From an uncultured Enterobacteriaceae bacterium (GTDB lineage Bacteria > Pseudomonadota > Gammaproteobacteria > Enterobacterales > Enterobacteriaceae): a DNA stretch of 58,676 nt. Below the pieces are notes generated by a model. That model searched no databases. It had not been told where the DNA came from and saw nothing but the letters and a program-made list of their open reading frames with translations. Location of the stretch: contig CANRKT010000015.1 of the NCBI GenBank assembly GCA_947631255.1, positions 1 to 58,676 of the forward strand. Direction: 5' to 3'. This document shows positions 11,872-22,244 of this stretch, in pieces. The stretch's first letter is position 1, and each line of letters begins with the position of its first letter. The translations under genes and the position numbers were made by a program.

Positions 11872-12600
11872 ATGAATAATTTATCTGATGACACGGGCTC
11901 TGCTCACCACTACTTTAAACCGGCGTACCGCTCTGACAACAGACTGGTAGGAATGGAAATTATGACCAATCTGGTCGGTCATAATTCGTCGGAGAATTTA
12001 TATCCCGTACGGCAAACTGCTCATCTTGATGTGAATCAGCAGATGGCTTTATTTAATGAAAAAATATTATTACTTGAAAATATTAAAACGTTACTTGAAT
12101 CCCGGAAGATAACCGTTTGGATAAGTATCAATGATATTATTCTCATGGAGATGATGCAAAATACAGGCTGGGTAACCCGATTACAGAACTTATCATTTTT
12201 GATGTTGATGATTGACGAAGATTTTCCCGGTATGGCTTACGGGCGTAACAATCTCCGACTTATCTGGCTGGCGGAAAAATTTCCACTGGCACTGGCTAAT
12301 TTAGGAACAGGTAAAAGCTCAAACCGGGCTATTTTTGACAGACTGTTTCGACATATTTTCCTCAGTCGGGAATTTGTTCATCACCAGATCCACCGCCCCT
12401 CTTTTGTTTCTTTTGCAAATGCAATTATTCGACAGATAGCGCCTTTCTGTGAGGCGCTGATGATCTCTGGGACTGATGATATTGCACTGTACAATGAAGT
12501 GAAAAACCTTGATTTCTCGGCAATGCGCGGTAATTTTTGGCCAGATATTGCCGCAGAAAATATCTCAGCACTGCTTAGCGCTTCTGAACATCCCCAATGA
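11872..12600 (+). CDS. rflP: Degenerate EAL-domain protein, anti-FlhD4C2 factor RflP (YdiV)
   Basis: In E. coli and Salmonella YdiV/RflP binds FlhD and represses flagellar genes; it does not hydrolyse cyclic-di-GMP. From ATG 11872 it has 242 residues (E. coli 237). It lacks a recognisable EAL triplet but shares the pattern NLGTGKSS...FDRLFRHIFL...HRPSF and the ending FWPDIAAENI with YdiV. Its place between nlpC and selO is also the same. Whether the flagellar target exists in this organism cannot be seen here. Confidence 0.85.
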   Translation: MNNLSDDTGSAHHYFKPAYRSDNRLVGMEIMTNLVGHNSSENLYPVRQTAHLDVNQQMALFNEKILLLENIKTLLESRKITVWISINDIILMEMMQNTGWVTRLQNLSFLMLMIDEDFPGMAYGRNNLRLIWLAEKFPLALANLGTGKSSNRAIFDRLFRHIFLSREFVHHQIHRPSFVSFANAIIRQIAPFCEALMISGTDDIALYNEVKNLDFSAMRGNFWPDIAAENISALLSASEHPQ

Positions 12601-12667
12601 TAGAGCCCTTATTTTTTGAGTGTATTTAAATTCTGTACCAGGGGCTACACTGCGGTACGGAGGAACT

Positions 12668-14113
12668 ATGACAAATACCATCACTTTTCAAAATAGCTGG
12701 CATGATGAACTGCCGGATTTTTATAGCACAGTAACGCCAGTGCCATTAAAAAATGCACGCCTGCTTTATCACAGCTCACAACTGGCACAAGAGTTAGGCC
12801 TTAATGGCTCACTGTTTGATGAGCCTTCTCATGGGCTCTGGAGTGGGGAGCTCTTACTGCCTGGCATGCAGCCTCTGGCCCAGGTTTACAGTGGGCATCA
12901 GTTTGGTAGCTGGGCCGGTCAGTTAGGTGATGGCCGAGGTATGTTGCTGGGAGAGCAACGGCTGGCAGACGGACGAAAAATGGACTGGCATCTGAAAGGT
13001 GCGGGACTGACACCTTATTCCCGTATGGGGGACGGACGAGCGGTACTGCGATCAACCATCCGTGAGTTTCTTGCCAGCGAAGCCATGCATGCTCTGGCGA
13101 TCCCCACGACGCGAGCACTGACCATTGTCACTAGTGACACCCCGGTGCAGCGGGAAACAACGGAACAGGGCGCGATGTTACTGCGGGTGGCAGAAAGTCA
13201 TCTTCGTTTTGGACATTTTGAGCATTATTACTATCGTCGGGAGCCGCTAAAGGTTCGCCAGCTTGCCGATTATGCGATAGCGCATCACTGGCCACATTTA
13301 CAAGATGAAGCTGACCGCTATGTGCTTTGGTTCAGAGATATCATCAGGCGCACTGCGGTATTGATGGCGCACTGGCAGACCGTGGGTTTTGCCCATGGGG
13401 TGATGAATACAGATAATATGTCGGTGCTTGGGCTGACAATGGATTATGGCCCTTATGGTTTTCTGGATGATTATCAGCCGGGCTATATTTGTAACCATTC
13501 GGATTATCAGGGGCGCTATGCATTTGATAACCAACCATCGGTAGGATTATGGAATTTACAGCGTCTGGCACAGTCACTGTCAATGCTGATGACCGCAGAC
13601 CGACTCAATCAGTTACTGGAAGAGTATCAGCCATTGCTAATGCAGGCATTTGGTGAACAGATGCGGGCTAAACTGGGGCTGTTTACTGCTCAGAAAGAGG
13701 ATAATCAGATCCTCAGTGGTCTGCTGGCGCTGATGGCCAGAGAGGGCAGTGACTATACTCGAACCTTCCGCATGCTAAGTGCGACGGAACAGCTGAGTGC
13801 CAGTTCAGCGCTGCGTGATGAGTTTATTGATCGGGCGGAGTTTGACCGGTGGTTTGCTGGTTATCGGGCGCGTTTACAGGATGAACAGGTTGAGGATGCC
13901 GCGCGACAACAGGCCATGAAAATGGTCAATCCCGCATTAGTACTGAGAAATTGGTTAGCACAGCGGGCGATTAGTGCGGCAGAGCAGGGAAGTGTGGATG
14001 AACTTGCTGCCTTGCATCAGGCGTTATGTCAGCCGTTTACCGACAGAGACGATGACTTTACACGGCGGCCACCTGACTGGGGTAAACGGCTGGAAGTAAG
14101 CTGTTCGAGCTAA
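12668..14113 (+). CDS. selO: Protein adenylyltransferase SelO (YdiU)
   Basis: Pseudokinase-fold enzyme that transfers AMP to Ser/Thr/Tyr of proteins under oxidative stress. From ATG 12668, behind GGAGGAACT, it has 481 residues (E. coli 478). The upstream TTG in frame is rejected. The family blocks [18 protein letters not shown] and [13 protein letters not shown] (active-site Asn/Asp region) are clear. The C-terminus ends VSCSS, so a cysteine stands where many homologues carry selenocysteine. The gene converges with hmuV, with one base between stop codons. Confidence 0.97.
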   Translation: MTNTITFQNSWHDELPDFYSTVTPVPLKNARLLYHSSQLAQELGLNGSLFDEPSHGLWSGELLLPGMQPLAQVYSGHQFGSWAGQLGDGRGMLLGEQRLADGRKMDWHLKGAGLTPYSRMGDGRAVLRSTIREFLASEAMHALAIPTTRALTIVTSDTPVQRETTEQGAMLLRVAESHLRFGHFEHYYYRREPLKVRQLADYAIAHHWPHLQDEADRYVLWFRDIIRRTAVLMAHWQTVGFAHGVMNTDNMSVLGLTMDYGPYGFLDDYQPGYICNHSDYQGRYAFDNQPSVGLWNLQRLAQSLSMLMTADRLNQLLEEYQPLLMQAFGEQMRAKLGLFTAQKEDNQILSGLLALMAREGSDYTRTFRMLSATEQLSASSALRDEFIDRAEFDRWFAGYRARLQDEQVEDAARQQAMKMVNPALVLRNWLAQRAISAAEQGSVDELAALHQALCQPFTDRDDDFTRRPPDWGKRLEVSCSS

Positions 14114-14114
14114 G

Positions 14115-14894
14115 CTACTGACGTAGCCCCACCTGGGGAACAGGATGCTCTGGGTGACGGAATACTCGGAGATCTGCCTGGTACCAGCGCTGTAAGGTTT
14201 GTTCTTCCAGAACCAAGTCAGGTGTTCCATCAGCAACGACGCGTCCTTGATGCAATAACACCATGCTGTCAGCCCACAGAGCAGCCAGATTTAAGTCATG
14301 CAACACCACACAAATCGACAATTCACCCATTTCTGCGAGTCGTTTCAGCAGGCGTAACAGATGTTGCTGATGGTAGAGGTCAAGCGCTGAGGTCGGTTCA
14401 TCAAGAAATAGCCAGCCACGCGGGATATCGTCATGCCATAATTGTACCAGCGCGCGTGCCAGCTGAACGCGTTGCTGTTCGCCGCCAGAAAGATGGCAAA
14501 AATCCCGACCTTTCAGTGCGTCACAACCCGTTAAGGCCATTACCTGACTGACCACTTTATCGGTATTTTCGGAAGGCCAGGGCGCGCGTCCCATCGCAAT
14601 AACCTCTTCGACAGACCAGCTAAATGCCATGGTACTCTGCTGGCGCATCACTGCCCGTTGACGCGATAAAGCCTCACTGGACCAGTTAGCGAGATCTTTA
14701 CCATGTAGAGCCACATGACCACTACTGGGGGGCTGAAACCCCGTCAGTGTGCGTAGTAGGGTAGATTTTCCTGCACCATTGGGACCGATAAGCGCCACGA
14801 CTTCGCCCGGCTTGAACTGAATATTAATGTTGTCGAGCAGCAAGCGGTTACCGATTTTTAGCGATAAATTTTCAGTATGCAGTAGTCCTGACAT
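14115..14894 (-). CDS. hmuV: Haemin ABC transporter ATP-binding protein
   Basis: ATPase of the haem importer HmuTUV (259 residues). Walker [10 protein letters not shown] is near residue 38, the signature HLSGGEQQRVQLARAL near 139, and Walker B FLDEPTSALDLYHQ near 163. It overlaps the hmuU stop by one base (TGATG), so translation is coupled. It is the last gene of hemP-hmuRSTUV and is distinct from the BtuD paralogue in this window. Confidence 0.96.
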   Translation of the reverse strand: MSGLLHTENLSLKIGNRLLLDNINIQFKPGEVVALIGPNGAGKSTLLRTLTGFQPPSSGHVALHGKDLANWSSEALSRQRAVMRQQSTMAFSWSVEEVIAMGRAPWPSENTDKVVSQVMALTGCDALKGRDFCHLSGGEQQRVQLARALVQLWHDDIPRGWLFLDEPTSALDLYHQQHLLRLLKRLAEMGELSICVVLHDLNLAALWADSMVLLHQGRVVADGTPDLVLEEQTLQRWYQADLRVFRHPEHPVPQVGLRQ

Positions 14895-15889
14895 CAGTTT
14901 CTCCCCTGATTACGGAAAATCATTGCCAGGAACCACGGGCCGCCAATCAGGCTGGTGATTAAACCGACTGGCATCTCGGCCGGAACCACCAGGGTTCTTG
15001 CCAGGGTATCGGCAATCAGCAGCAGGAGAGCACCGGCCAGAACGGAGCCCGGAACTAACCAGCGATGATCGGCGCCTAACCACATTCTGACCAGATGTGG
15101 CACGACCAGTCCGACAAAACCTATTACACCACTCACAGCGACCGCTGCGGCAACCAGCAATGCGCTGAGGATCAGGAGCTGGCGCTGAGTACGCTTAACG
15201 TCAACACCCAGATAGTGCGCTTCTTCATCACCAAGTTGCAGCAGGTTAAGACGCCGTGCCAGCAACCCGATACCGATTGTGGCCGGAATGGCAAGCGAAG
15301 CGGCTGCCAGCAGGGTTGACCATTGTGACAGCCCCAGGCTTCCCATTCCCCACAGAGAGAGCTGACGTAACTGGGTGTCATTACTCAACCAGGATAAGAT
15401 ACCGACAGCGGCACCGCAGAGGGCATTAATAGCAATACCGACCAGCAGCAAGCGAGCGAGACTATTATTCCCCTGACGACTGAGTAGAAAAATAATGAAG
15501 GTGACGACCAGGCTACCGATAAAGGCGGCAAACATTGGCACATACAGTGCGAGTATCGCCGGTAGCGCGAGTGGAAAGACGATGGCCAGACCGACAAACA
15601 GGGCAGCCCCACTACTGATCCCCAGCAGACCGGGGTCTGCCAGCGGGTTGCGAAATAAGCCTTGCATCACGCAACCCGAAAGGGCCAGTGCCCCGCCCAC
15701 CAGAATGGCGAGCAGAACACGGGGGAGGCGGATGTGAAGCCAGATATGGCGCAGAGCTTCATCCTGAGACTGCCACAAAACCGCCAGCGAGAGCTTCATT
15801 GCGCCAAGATTAGCTGCAATGAGGGCGGTAGCCACTAACATGACCCCCATGAACCACAAGGCGTGACGCGGTAGGGGACGTCGTCTCAC
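14894..15889 (-). CDS. hmuU: Haemin ABC transporter permease
   Basis: FecCD-family inner-membrane permease for haem, 331 residues with about ten membrane spans and the family motifs [33 protein letters not shown] and [12 protein letters not shown]. It starts at GTG 15889 within a GTGA overlap of the hmuT stop. BtuC is its paralogue. It works with HmuT and HmuV. Confidence 0.96.
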   Translation of the reverse strand: MRRRPLPRHALWFMGVMLVATALIAANLGAMKLSLAVLWQSQDEALRHIWLHIRLPRVLLAILVGGALALSGCVMQGLFRNPLADPGLLGISSGAALFVGLAIVFPLALPAILALYVPMFAAFIGSLVVTFIIFLLSRQGNNSLARLLLVGIAINALCGAAVGILSWLSNDTQLRQLSLWGMGSLGLSQWSTLLAAASLAIPATIGIGLLARRLNLLQLGDEEAHYLGVDVKRTQRQLLILSALLVAAAVAVSGVIGFVGLVVPHLVRMWLGADHRWLVPGSVLAGALLLLIADTLARTLVVPAEMPVGLITSLIGGPWFLAMIFRNQGRN

Positions 15890-16701
15890 GGCAATTGCTC
15901 CGCTTTATATCGCAGATTGATAATCTGTTGTGGAGTATGGATCCCAAATCCTAACAACGCCATATCATCAACGACCATCAGCTGTTTATTCTTGGCTGCT
16001 GGAGTCTGCGCAAGTCCTGGTAAGGCCCACACATTCTCTTCGCTACCTAAGGTTTTCATGCTGCTTGCGGTGACCAGAATCAAGTCTGGCTGGCTGGCAA
16101 TGACGCCTTCCTGCGACAGAGGTTGATAGCGAGTGAATCCTTGCATCGCATTTTGCAGTCCGGCTGCCCGAATGACGGAATCAGCCGCCGTTTCCTGACC
16201 CGCTCCCATTGCCGTAGTGCCACCGTGACTCATGATGACCAGCACTTTTTTAGGCAACGATTGGGTAGGAATAGACGTCAGTTGTTGCTTGATCTGCTTA
16301 CGTAGTGCATTACCTTGCGGTTCTTTATCGAGCGCTCTGGCAACGGCTTCAACTTTGGCATCAATTACGTCAAGGTTGTTTGCCCCAGGCACAGTAATAA
16401 CCTTGACTTTAGCATCAGCAACCTGTTTTAGTGCCAGAGAAGGCTGTGCTTGCTCACTGGCCAGAACTAAAGTCGGACGCATGGCAAGGATACCTTCGGC
16501 ATTTAACTGTCGCATATAACCGACATCAGGCAGTTTGGTGACTTCTACCGGCGTGAGACTGGTGCTGTCACGTGCAACTAATTCCTGACCGGCTCCTAAC
16601 GCCCAGGCAATTTCAGTCACATCGCCACCGATAGTCACCAGACGTTCGGCCGCTCCTGCCATTGCTGGCAGGATGAGAAGGGCGAGAAGCAGCCGCTTCA
16701 T
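15886..16701 (-). CDS. hmuT: Periplasmic haemin-binding protein
   Basis: Class III substrate-binding protein that hands haem to HmuUV. It has 271 residues and an N-terminal signal peptide ([18 protein letters not shown]). In DVGYMRQL (near residue 61) the tyrosine is the expected axial haem ligand. The start overlaps the hmuS stop by four bases (ATGA), giving tight translational coupling. Confidence 0.95.
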   Translation of the reverse strand: MKRLLLALLILPAMAGAAERLVTIGGDVTEIAWALGAGQELVARDSTSLTPVEVTKLPDVGYMRQLNAEGILAMRPTLVLASEQAQPSLALKQVADAKVKVITVPGANNLDVIDAKVEAVARALDKEPQGNALRKQIKQQLTSIPTQSLPKKVLVIMSHGGTTAMGAGQETAADSVIRAAGLQNAMQGFTRYQPLSQEGVIASQPDLILVTASSMKTLGSEENVWALPGLAQTPAAKNKQLMVVDDMALLGFGIHTPQQIINLRYKAEQLP

Positions 16702-17732
16702 GCAGTTAATCCTTTACTTTGTAGGGCGTCGATTTGTGCGCGCCATTGCTGCTGCTCAGGCTCACCTTCGGTACGCTGACCATAGAGTTGAGCAATTTGC
16801 GTACCGTCAGCGGCGAACAGTTCAAGGCTGGTGACATAACCATCTTTCGTGTATTTACGCGTGACCCAGCTTTCTGCAATGGTGTCAGACATCAAGTGTA
16901 GGGTGAATGCAGGATTAAAAATATTAATCCAGTTATCCATTGGCATTAACCTACGCACTTCACCGGTAAAGATCTGCACACAACCGCGATTACTAACAAA
17001 GATCATGATTTCGTTCTGATCTTGTTTTGCCAGGTCGAGGATCTGTGCCAGTGCGGTATTATCTACTTTACAGGCCAGGTCATCACTGACCAGACGGAAC
17101 GCTTGCTGACGGGTAAGCTGGTGACGCTTGAGCAGGATAAAGAACTCATGCACATCAGTCATCGCACGCCATTCTGCTTCGATTTTTGCGCCGTCTACAG
17201 TCGGTGTCGTTTCAACAGGCGTTTCTGCAACCAAGACTGCTAATTCAGGATTTTCTTCCTGAACAAATTGCGCTACGACCTTATCCCACGCAGCGAAATC
17301 CGTGTTATCGGTGGTGTAGACTTTCAGTACGGCATCGCCGTAGCTGTCAAAAAATTGAATGCTTTGACGCTCACCACGAGCATTAGTTTCACGGATATAG
17401 AAGGCATGTACCCACTGGCTGAAGAACAGACGTAAGTCCAGAGCGCGCGGGTTGAGAATTAAGCCAGTATGGCCGTTGAGATGCTGGTTCTCAAAACGTC
17501 CAACCTGCTCATGAACCGCATATTCATTACGGCAAATGCATTTTGTTTCGCCAACAGCTTCCAGTGCTGTCAGCAGAGCTTTAGCCTCGTTTTTTAAACG
17601 TGTAGCATCATGACCAACACGAGCTTGGGTCAGTTCGGCTTCGCTAATCTGCATTAATTTTGCTATGTCCCGGGCATACAGCTTCGGGTGTTCTTGCTTC
17701 AGTTGCAACCAGGTTTCATAACGCTGACTCAT
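16698..17732 (-). CDS. hmuS: Haemin-degrading/haem-handling protein HmuS
   Basis: Cytoplasmic HemS/ChuX-type protein that sequesters and, in related proteins, breaks down haem to release iron. The ATG at 17732 ([11 protein letters not shown]), behind AAAGGAG, gives 344 residues, like Yersinia HmuS. The longer frame from 17750 overlaps the hmuR end and has no ribosome site. Two repeated HemS-type halves are visible (about 30-165 and 195-335). Eleven bases separate it from hmuR. Confidence 0.93.
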   Translation of the reverse strand: MSQRYETWLQLKQEHPKLYARDIAKLMQISEAELTQARVGHDATRLKNEAKALLTALEAVGETKCICRNEYAVHEQVGRFENQHLNGHTGLILNPRALDLRLFFSQWVHAFYIRETNARGERQSIQFFDSYGDAVLKVYTTDNTDFAAWDKVVAQFVQEENPELAVLVAETPVETTPTVDGAKIEAEWRAMTDVHEFFILLKRHQLTRQQAFRLVSDDLACKVDNTALAQILDLAKQDQNEIMIFVSNRGCVQIFTGEVRRLMPMDNWINIFNPAFTLHLMSDTIAESWVTRKYTKDGYVTSLELFAADGTQIAQLYGQRTEGEPEQQQWRAQIDALQSKGLTA

Positions 17733-17743
17733 GTAATGCTCCT

Positions 17744-19696
17744 TTACCATTGATAGCTCACAAAAATTTTCCCATTACGGCCATCCTGCGGAATGCCCTG
17801 CGGTGACCAGTATTCTTTATCGAAGGCATTGCCCAGTACCAGCGTCGTTGTCACGCCGCGCAGTTGCTGTTGCCCTTTATAACTGACATAGAAATCGTTG
17901 ATGCCATAACCTGCCTTAGCGGTGGTTGTAGGCGCAAGGTCTTTGTAGCGGTCAACAAAGGTACCGACCCAGCCAACCGAAATACCACTGTGTGACACTG
18001 GAATATCCAGAGTGCTGACAAGCGTGTCAGGGTTGGTGGCTAGCCAGCTGCCCGACTCCGAGTTTTTTCCGCTGGTGTGGTTATAGGTCAGGCCCAGACT
18101 GAAGAAGTCATTGGTATATTTACTCATGACATCCCAGCCCCAAATTTTGGCTTTCGGGATGTTGTAAGACATGGTGGTGAATCGCTGGACGTCCATATCG
18201 ATATAGTCTTTCGCTTTGGTATCGAAATAGCTGGCTTTAAACTCAATACCATCATTGGACATGAGCAGATCATCAAAGCGCAGACCGAAACCATATTCCT
18301 GCGTTTCATTGGTTTCCGGACGCAGATTTGGATTGGGTATCCAGTAGTTAGATGGGTAATGCATAGAGTCGTTATACAGTTCTGACATGGTTGGAGCGCG
18401 GAAAGCCTGAGCCCATGATCCAAAGACCATTAGCCACTCAGAGGGGGTGACAGAGACGGCACCACGGGAAGACCATTTGCTGGTATCGACATTATCATGG
18501 CCACGACTGCTGGCACTGTAGTCATCAAAGCGGGTACCGAGCAAGAAACTTACTGGCAGGTCGCGCAGGGTGATCTCATCCTGGAACCAGCCAGATGCAA
18601 AATCAATGCTGGCTTGCGGGAAGCTGGTGGTCTGGCCGCCAGGGCGTTGTTTCTGACGATAGTATTCGGTGCCGTAGGTCAGGGTATTTGCGGCGGGACT
18701 ATCGTTCAGAACATTGCTGCGGTTTTCCAGTTTAATACCGTTGGTGGTTTGTTTACGGAACTCACCTTTTAAGTCATCGATTTGCGCATTGATGCGCACT
18801 TCTGACCAGTACAGAGTTGCGTTAGCATTTAACCAGTCATTGTCCTGAGGCCCAATATGATATTTTAGCTGTGCATCTCTTTGAATAGTAGAGCGATTAA
18901 CCATCGGGCTTCTGGCGCTTGGCTCGATAACCTGTGGGTTTTTTGGCTCACGGGCATTGTCATTGTAATAACGGACAGAACCTGCCAGGGACTGGGCATC
19001 GTCGATAAACCAAGTGCCTTTGGCGAGCATATTGCCAATCGTTTCATCGTTTGGCGCCGTTTGACCGTTGCTCTGGCGAAGATTTCCACGGTCGCGTGCT
19101 GACCAAGAGACGATACCGTCAAAGTCATCGGTACGGCCAAAAGCGCTGGCACCGATACCAAAACTATGATCGCCAGTGGCTGCATTTGAGAACACGCGAT
19201 AGCCGCTATTTTTTCCGTCAGTTAGCAGGTCGGCTGCATTCACGGTTTCATAGGAAATCACACCGCCCAGTGCGCCGCTGCCATACAGTAAAGCAGAAGG
19301 ACCACGAACCACTTCGATACGTTTGATCAGTACAGGATCGATAAAGGTGCTATTCAGATGCCCGGTATCAGTACCCTGGCGGATACCATCCACCATTGTC
19401 AGAACGCCATTCTTGCCATAACCACGCATGGATACATCCTGACCGTTTACACGACCAGAACCTGAAACAGAAAGTCCCGGAACCCGGCGTAGCATATCGG
19501 CGGCAGAGGCTGCTGTTTCACTTTCTGGAGTATTACCTTCGACCACCGTCACCATCATCGGTGCTTCAAAGGTACTGCGTTGATTTCCAGTGGCGACGAC
19601 CGTTATACGGTCATTTTTGGCAAAGACAGGTAGGGTGCTGAAGATAGCCAGCGTGATAACAGACAGGCGCAAACCTGCCGACTTTTTGCAAGACAT
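17744..19696 (-). CDS. hmuR: TonB-dependent haemin receptor
   Basis: Outer-membrane 22-strand barrel that imports haem using TonB energy. It has 650 residues, with a signal peptide ending at VFA (about residue 26) and a TonB box in DRITVVAT. The plug domain has RRVPGLSVSGSGR. The FRAP...NPNL pair typical of haem receptors (AFRAPTMSELY, then PNPNLRPE) flanks a conserved extracellular His region. The C-terminal aromatic is Trp in SYQW. It is the first large gene of the haem operon. Confidence 0.96.
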   Translation of the reverse strand: MSCKKSAGLRLSVITLAIFSTLPVFAKNDRITVVATGNQRSTFEAPMMVTVVEGNTPESETAASAADMLRRVPGLSVSGSGRVNGQDVSMRGYGKNGVLTMVDGIRQGTDTGHLNSTFIDPVLIKRIEVVRGPSALLYGSGALGGVISYETVNAADLLTDGKNSGYRVFSNAATGDHSFGIGASAFGRTDDFDGIVSWSARDRGNLRQSNGQTAPNDETIGNMLAKGTWFIDDAQSLAGSVRYYNDNAREPKNPQVIEPSARSPMVNRSTIQRDAQLKYHIGPQDNDWLNANATLYWSEVRINAQIDDLKGEFRKQTTNGIKLENRSNVLNDSPAANTLTYGTEYYRQKQRPGGQTTSFPQASIDFASGWFQDEITLRDLPVSFLLGTRFDDYSASSRGHDNVDTSKWSSRGAVSVTPSEWLMVFGSWAQAFRAPTMSELYNDSMHYPSNYWIPNPNLRPETNETQEYGFGLRFDDLLMSNDGIEFKASYFDTKAKDYIDMDVQRFTTMSYNIPKAKIWGWDVMSKYTNDFFSLGLTYNHTSGKNSESGSWLATNPDTLVSTLDIPVSHSGISVGWVGTFVDRYKDLAPTTTAKAGYGINDFYVSYKGQQQLRGVTTTLVLGNAFDKEYWSPQGIPQDGRNGKIFVSYQW

Positions 19697-19781
19697 GCGA
19701 AATTCTCCATGAGTACAGAAAACGCTGGCTGCCTTGGCGATAAAAACCTGGGTGGCTGGCTTTAAATTTTATTAATAAAAA

Positions 19782-19955
19782 CTATTTGGTCAGGATTAAC
19801 TTTCCCGCCTGAGTCTGACGTAAAAAATATTGTTGACCTTCATGTACGATGACCACTCGACCTTCCGCACCTAGCAAGTCTTTACTGTCAACTTGGCGTG
19901 GTGCATTTTCAGGTAGCGGGCGAGCAGGGGAAGATAATTTATCCATGCGGCTCAT
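19782..19955 (-). CDS. hemP: Haemin uptake protein HemP
   Basis: A 57-codon ORF ends QAGKLILTK, the diagnostic end of the HemP family, with LLGAEGRVVIVHEGQQYFLR before it. HemP genes lie ahead of haem receptors in Yersinia hmu and hem operons. E. coli keeps only this gene (ydiE) at the same place, between selO and aroH. In some bacteria HemP activates the receptor gene; the role here is not shown. An in-frame ATG at 19946 is an alternative start. The leader contains the Fur box. Confidence 0.88.
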   Translation of the reverse strand: MSRMDKLSSPARPLPENAPRQVDSKDLLGAEGRVVIVHEGQQYFLRQTQAGKLILTK

Positions 19956-19986
19956 TCAGCTCATAAATGGTAATAGAAATAACAAT

Positions 19987-20005
19987 AACAATGATAATCA
20001 TTATC
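19987..20005. promoter_or_regulatory. Fur box of the hemP-hmuRSTUV operon
   Basis: AACAATGATAATCATTATC matches the 19-base consensus GATAATGATAATCATTATC at all but two positions. It lies 32 bases ahead of hemP, where iron-loaded Fur would cover the promoter. Induction under iron starvation is therefore expected. Confidence 0.88.
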
Positions 20006-20195
20006 ATAAAAACACTAATAAGCTGCAAGCGTTATTTGTGAGAATATTGTAAAACGATGGGATTTTATGAGAAAAATACTGTCGAAATATAATTATTTCA
20101 AATCATTGTTTTATGTGGGGATTTTGTCGCCATGTGAAATACTATAGCGACAAAATAGTGAAAGGACGTATGTTGCAGCCTTGTAGACAGGCGGG

Positions 20196-21242
20196 TTAAA
20201 ACCGTGATTCAACCGCTGTAGCCAGTTTATTCAGCAGGGTAAGCGTATCGTCCCAGTGCAGGCAGGCATCTGTAATTGACTGACCATAGACCAGAGGTTT
20301 ACCTGCCACTATTGGCTGGCTTCCTTCTTCCAGAAAACTTTCGGCCATAATGCCGACAATCGTCTCAGTACCCTTAACGATTTGAGCGCAGACATTGTCG
20401 CAAACAGTCAATTGCTGACGGTGTTTCTTCTCGCTATTGCCGTGGCTAAAATCAATCACTAAATGTGGTGCCAGTTGATGTTCATTGAGCATGGCACAGG
20501 CAGTCGCAATATCCTCAGCATGATAGTTGGGCTTTTTTCCACCACGCATAATGACATGTCCGTAAGGGTTACCGCTGGTCTGGTAAATAGTCATCTGGCC
20601 TTGCTTATCTGGCGAGAGAAACATATGACTTGCCCGAGTTGCCCGAATTGCATCGATAGCAATGCGTATATTGCCATCGGTACCATTTTTAAAGCCAATC
20701 GGGCAGGAGAGTGCTGAGGCCATTTCCCGATGGATTTGGCTTTCGGTGGTGCGAGCGCCAATTGCTCCCCAGCTAATTAAATCAGCAATATACTGACCGG
20801 TCACCATATCAAGAAACTCAGTCGCCGTTGGCAAGCCCAGTTCATTAACGGCCAGTAACACACGGCGAGCTTGTTCCAGACCAAAGTTTATCCGATAGCT
20901 ACCATTCAAATCTGGATCAGAAATTAAGCCTTTCCAGCCGACTACGGTACGCGGTTTTTCGAAGTAAGTCCGCATTACAATTTCTAGCCGATCCTGATAT
21001 TGGTCGCGTACAGCTGCCAGTCGGCGGGCATAGTCTATGGCCGCATCAGGGTCATGAATCGAACAGGGACCGACAATGACCAGCAGGCGAGGGTCCTGAC
21101 CGCTAAGAATTTTTTCAATACGTTTACGGGAGTCAGTGATATGTTGCGCCACTGCCTCGGAAAGAGGCAGGCGGGTGATTAATTCAGCGGGTGTGACCAA
21201 GCTTTCAATGCGAGCAGTGCGTAATTCATCTGTCTTATGCAT
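20196..21242 (-). CDS. aroH: 3-deoxy-D-arabino-heptulosonate 7-phosphate synthase, Trp-sensitive type
   Basis: First step of the shikimate pathway: condenses phosphoenolpyruvate and erythrose 4-phosphate. It has 348 residues, equal to E. coli AroH, and shares its ends (MxxTDELRTARIESLVTPAEL, ...ESRF). Active-site blocks VGPCSIHD, KPRTVVGWKGL, GAIGARTTESQ and DFSHGN are present. Assignment to the Trp-controlled isozyme rests on synteny and on the TrpR operator upstream. PEP supply by PpsA next door fits the pathway. Confidence 0.95.
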   Translation of the reverse strand: MHKTDELRTARIESLVTPAELITRLPLSEAVAQHITDSRKRIEKILSGQDPRLLVIVGPCSIHDPDAAIDYARRLAAVRDQYQDRLEIVMRTYFEKPRTVVGWKGLISDPDLNGSYRINFGLEQARRVLLAVNELGLPTATEFLDMVTGQYIADLISWGAIGARTTESQIHREMASALSCPIGFKNGTDGNIRIAIDAIRATRASHMFLSPDKQGQMTIYQTSGNPYGHVIMRGGKKPNYHAEDIATACAMLNEHQLAPHLVIDFSHGNSEKKHRQQLTVCDNVCAQIVKGTETIVGIMAESFLEEGSQPIVAGKPLVYGQSITDACLHWDDTLTLLNKLATAVESRF

Positions 21243-21399
21243 GATAATCTCAAAAAATTTAGCTCTCTTCGTCTTGTGCAGACAAAGATGTTATGAGGAA
21301 AACAATAGCCGAAATCAATATGATTTCAACGCTTGTTTGAATCCACTTAAAAGTGAACCTCACTGATGATAAGAGTCTATCACAGACAAATGGTCTTTC

Positions 21400-21417
21400 G
21401 TACTAGCCTGTTAGTAC
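21400..21417. promoter_or_regulatory. TrpR operator of aroH
   Basis: GTACTAGCCTGTTAGTAC has perfect arms GTACTA/TAGTAC separated by six bases, the same 18-base layout as the trp operator GTACTAGTTAACTAGTAC. It lies about 158 bases ahead of aroH and overlaps the stop codon of ppsR. It implies repression of aroH by tryptophan-bound TrpR. Confidence 0.82.
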
Positions 21418-22244
21418 ATTTGGCGATTTAACCCCATAATATCCAGGATTTTAGTCGCCATCTCTTCAACCGAGTAATTCGTACTGTTCAGATAGCGGAT
21501 CTGATTTTTACGAAATAATGCTTCGACCTCTGCCACTTCCAGACGGCACTGACGCAGTGAAGCATAACGGCTATTTTCACGCCGTTCTTCGCGAATGGCT
21601 GCCAGGCGTTCAGGATCAATCGTCAGACCAAACAGTTTCGGCTGCAATGCTTTGATTGCTGGTGGCAAGCGCAAGTTATCCATATCGTCGGCAATAAAAG
21701 GATAGTTTGCGGCTCGGATACCAAATTGCATCGCTAGATAGAGGCTGGTAGGGGTTTTCCCGCAGCGCGAAACGCCTAATAAAATCACCTGAGCTTGTTC
21801 GAGGTTGCGCAACGAGACGCCATCATCATGAGCCAGGGTGTAGTCAATAGCAGCAATACGGGCATCGTACTTGGTGATATTACCAGGATTCAGGCCATGC
21901 GTTCGGTGGGCAATGGGAGTTGGATCTAGCTGTAACTCATTCTGTAGCGGTGCGACTAAGGCTTGTACAATATCCTGACAAAATCCTTCACTTTGAATAA
22001 TGATTTCGCGAATTTTTGGGATAACTATCGAATAAAACACCAATGGGCGAATACCTGTCTGCTGATAAAGGCGGTTGATTTGTTCTTTTACTTCTTGCGC
22101 ACGAGTTTCACTTTCTACAAACGGCAGTGTGACGCTATTAATCGATACCGGAAATTGTGACATTACCGCGTGTCCTAACACTTCTGAGGTAATGGCAGTT
22201 CCATCTGAAATATAAAAAACATGACGATCTACTTTGTTATCCAT
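21411..22244 (-). CDS. ppsR: PEP synthetase regulatory protein (bifunctional kinase/pyrophosphorylase)
   Basis: Inactivates PpsA by ADP-dependent phosphorylation of an active-site Thr and reactivates it by phosphate-dependent removal. It has 277 residues (E. coli YdiA 277), with the P-loop-like [17 protein letters not shown] near residue 151 and the conserved N-terminal [13 protein letters not shown]. It is divergent from its target ppsA, the usual arrangement. Confidence 0.95.
   Translation of the reverse strand: MDNKVDRHVFYISDGTAITSEVLGHAVMSQFPVSINSVTLPFVESETRAQEVKEQINRLYQQTGIRPLVFYSIVIPKIREIIIQSEGFCQDIVQALVAPLQNELQLDPTPIAHRTHGLNPGNITKYDARIAAIDYTLAHDDGVSLRNLEQAQVILLGVSRCGKTPTSLYLAMQFGIRAANYPFIADDMDNLRLPPAIKALQPKLFGLTIDPERLAAIREERRENSRYASLRQCRLEVAEVEALFRKNQIRYLNSTNYSVEEMATKILDIMGLNRQMY

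Noticed and set aside
19849..20052. A plus-strand frame over the hemP leader
   Set aside because: It lies antisense to hemP and the Fur box; hemP on the minus strand has the family signature.
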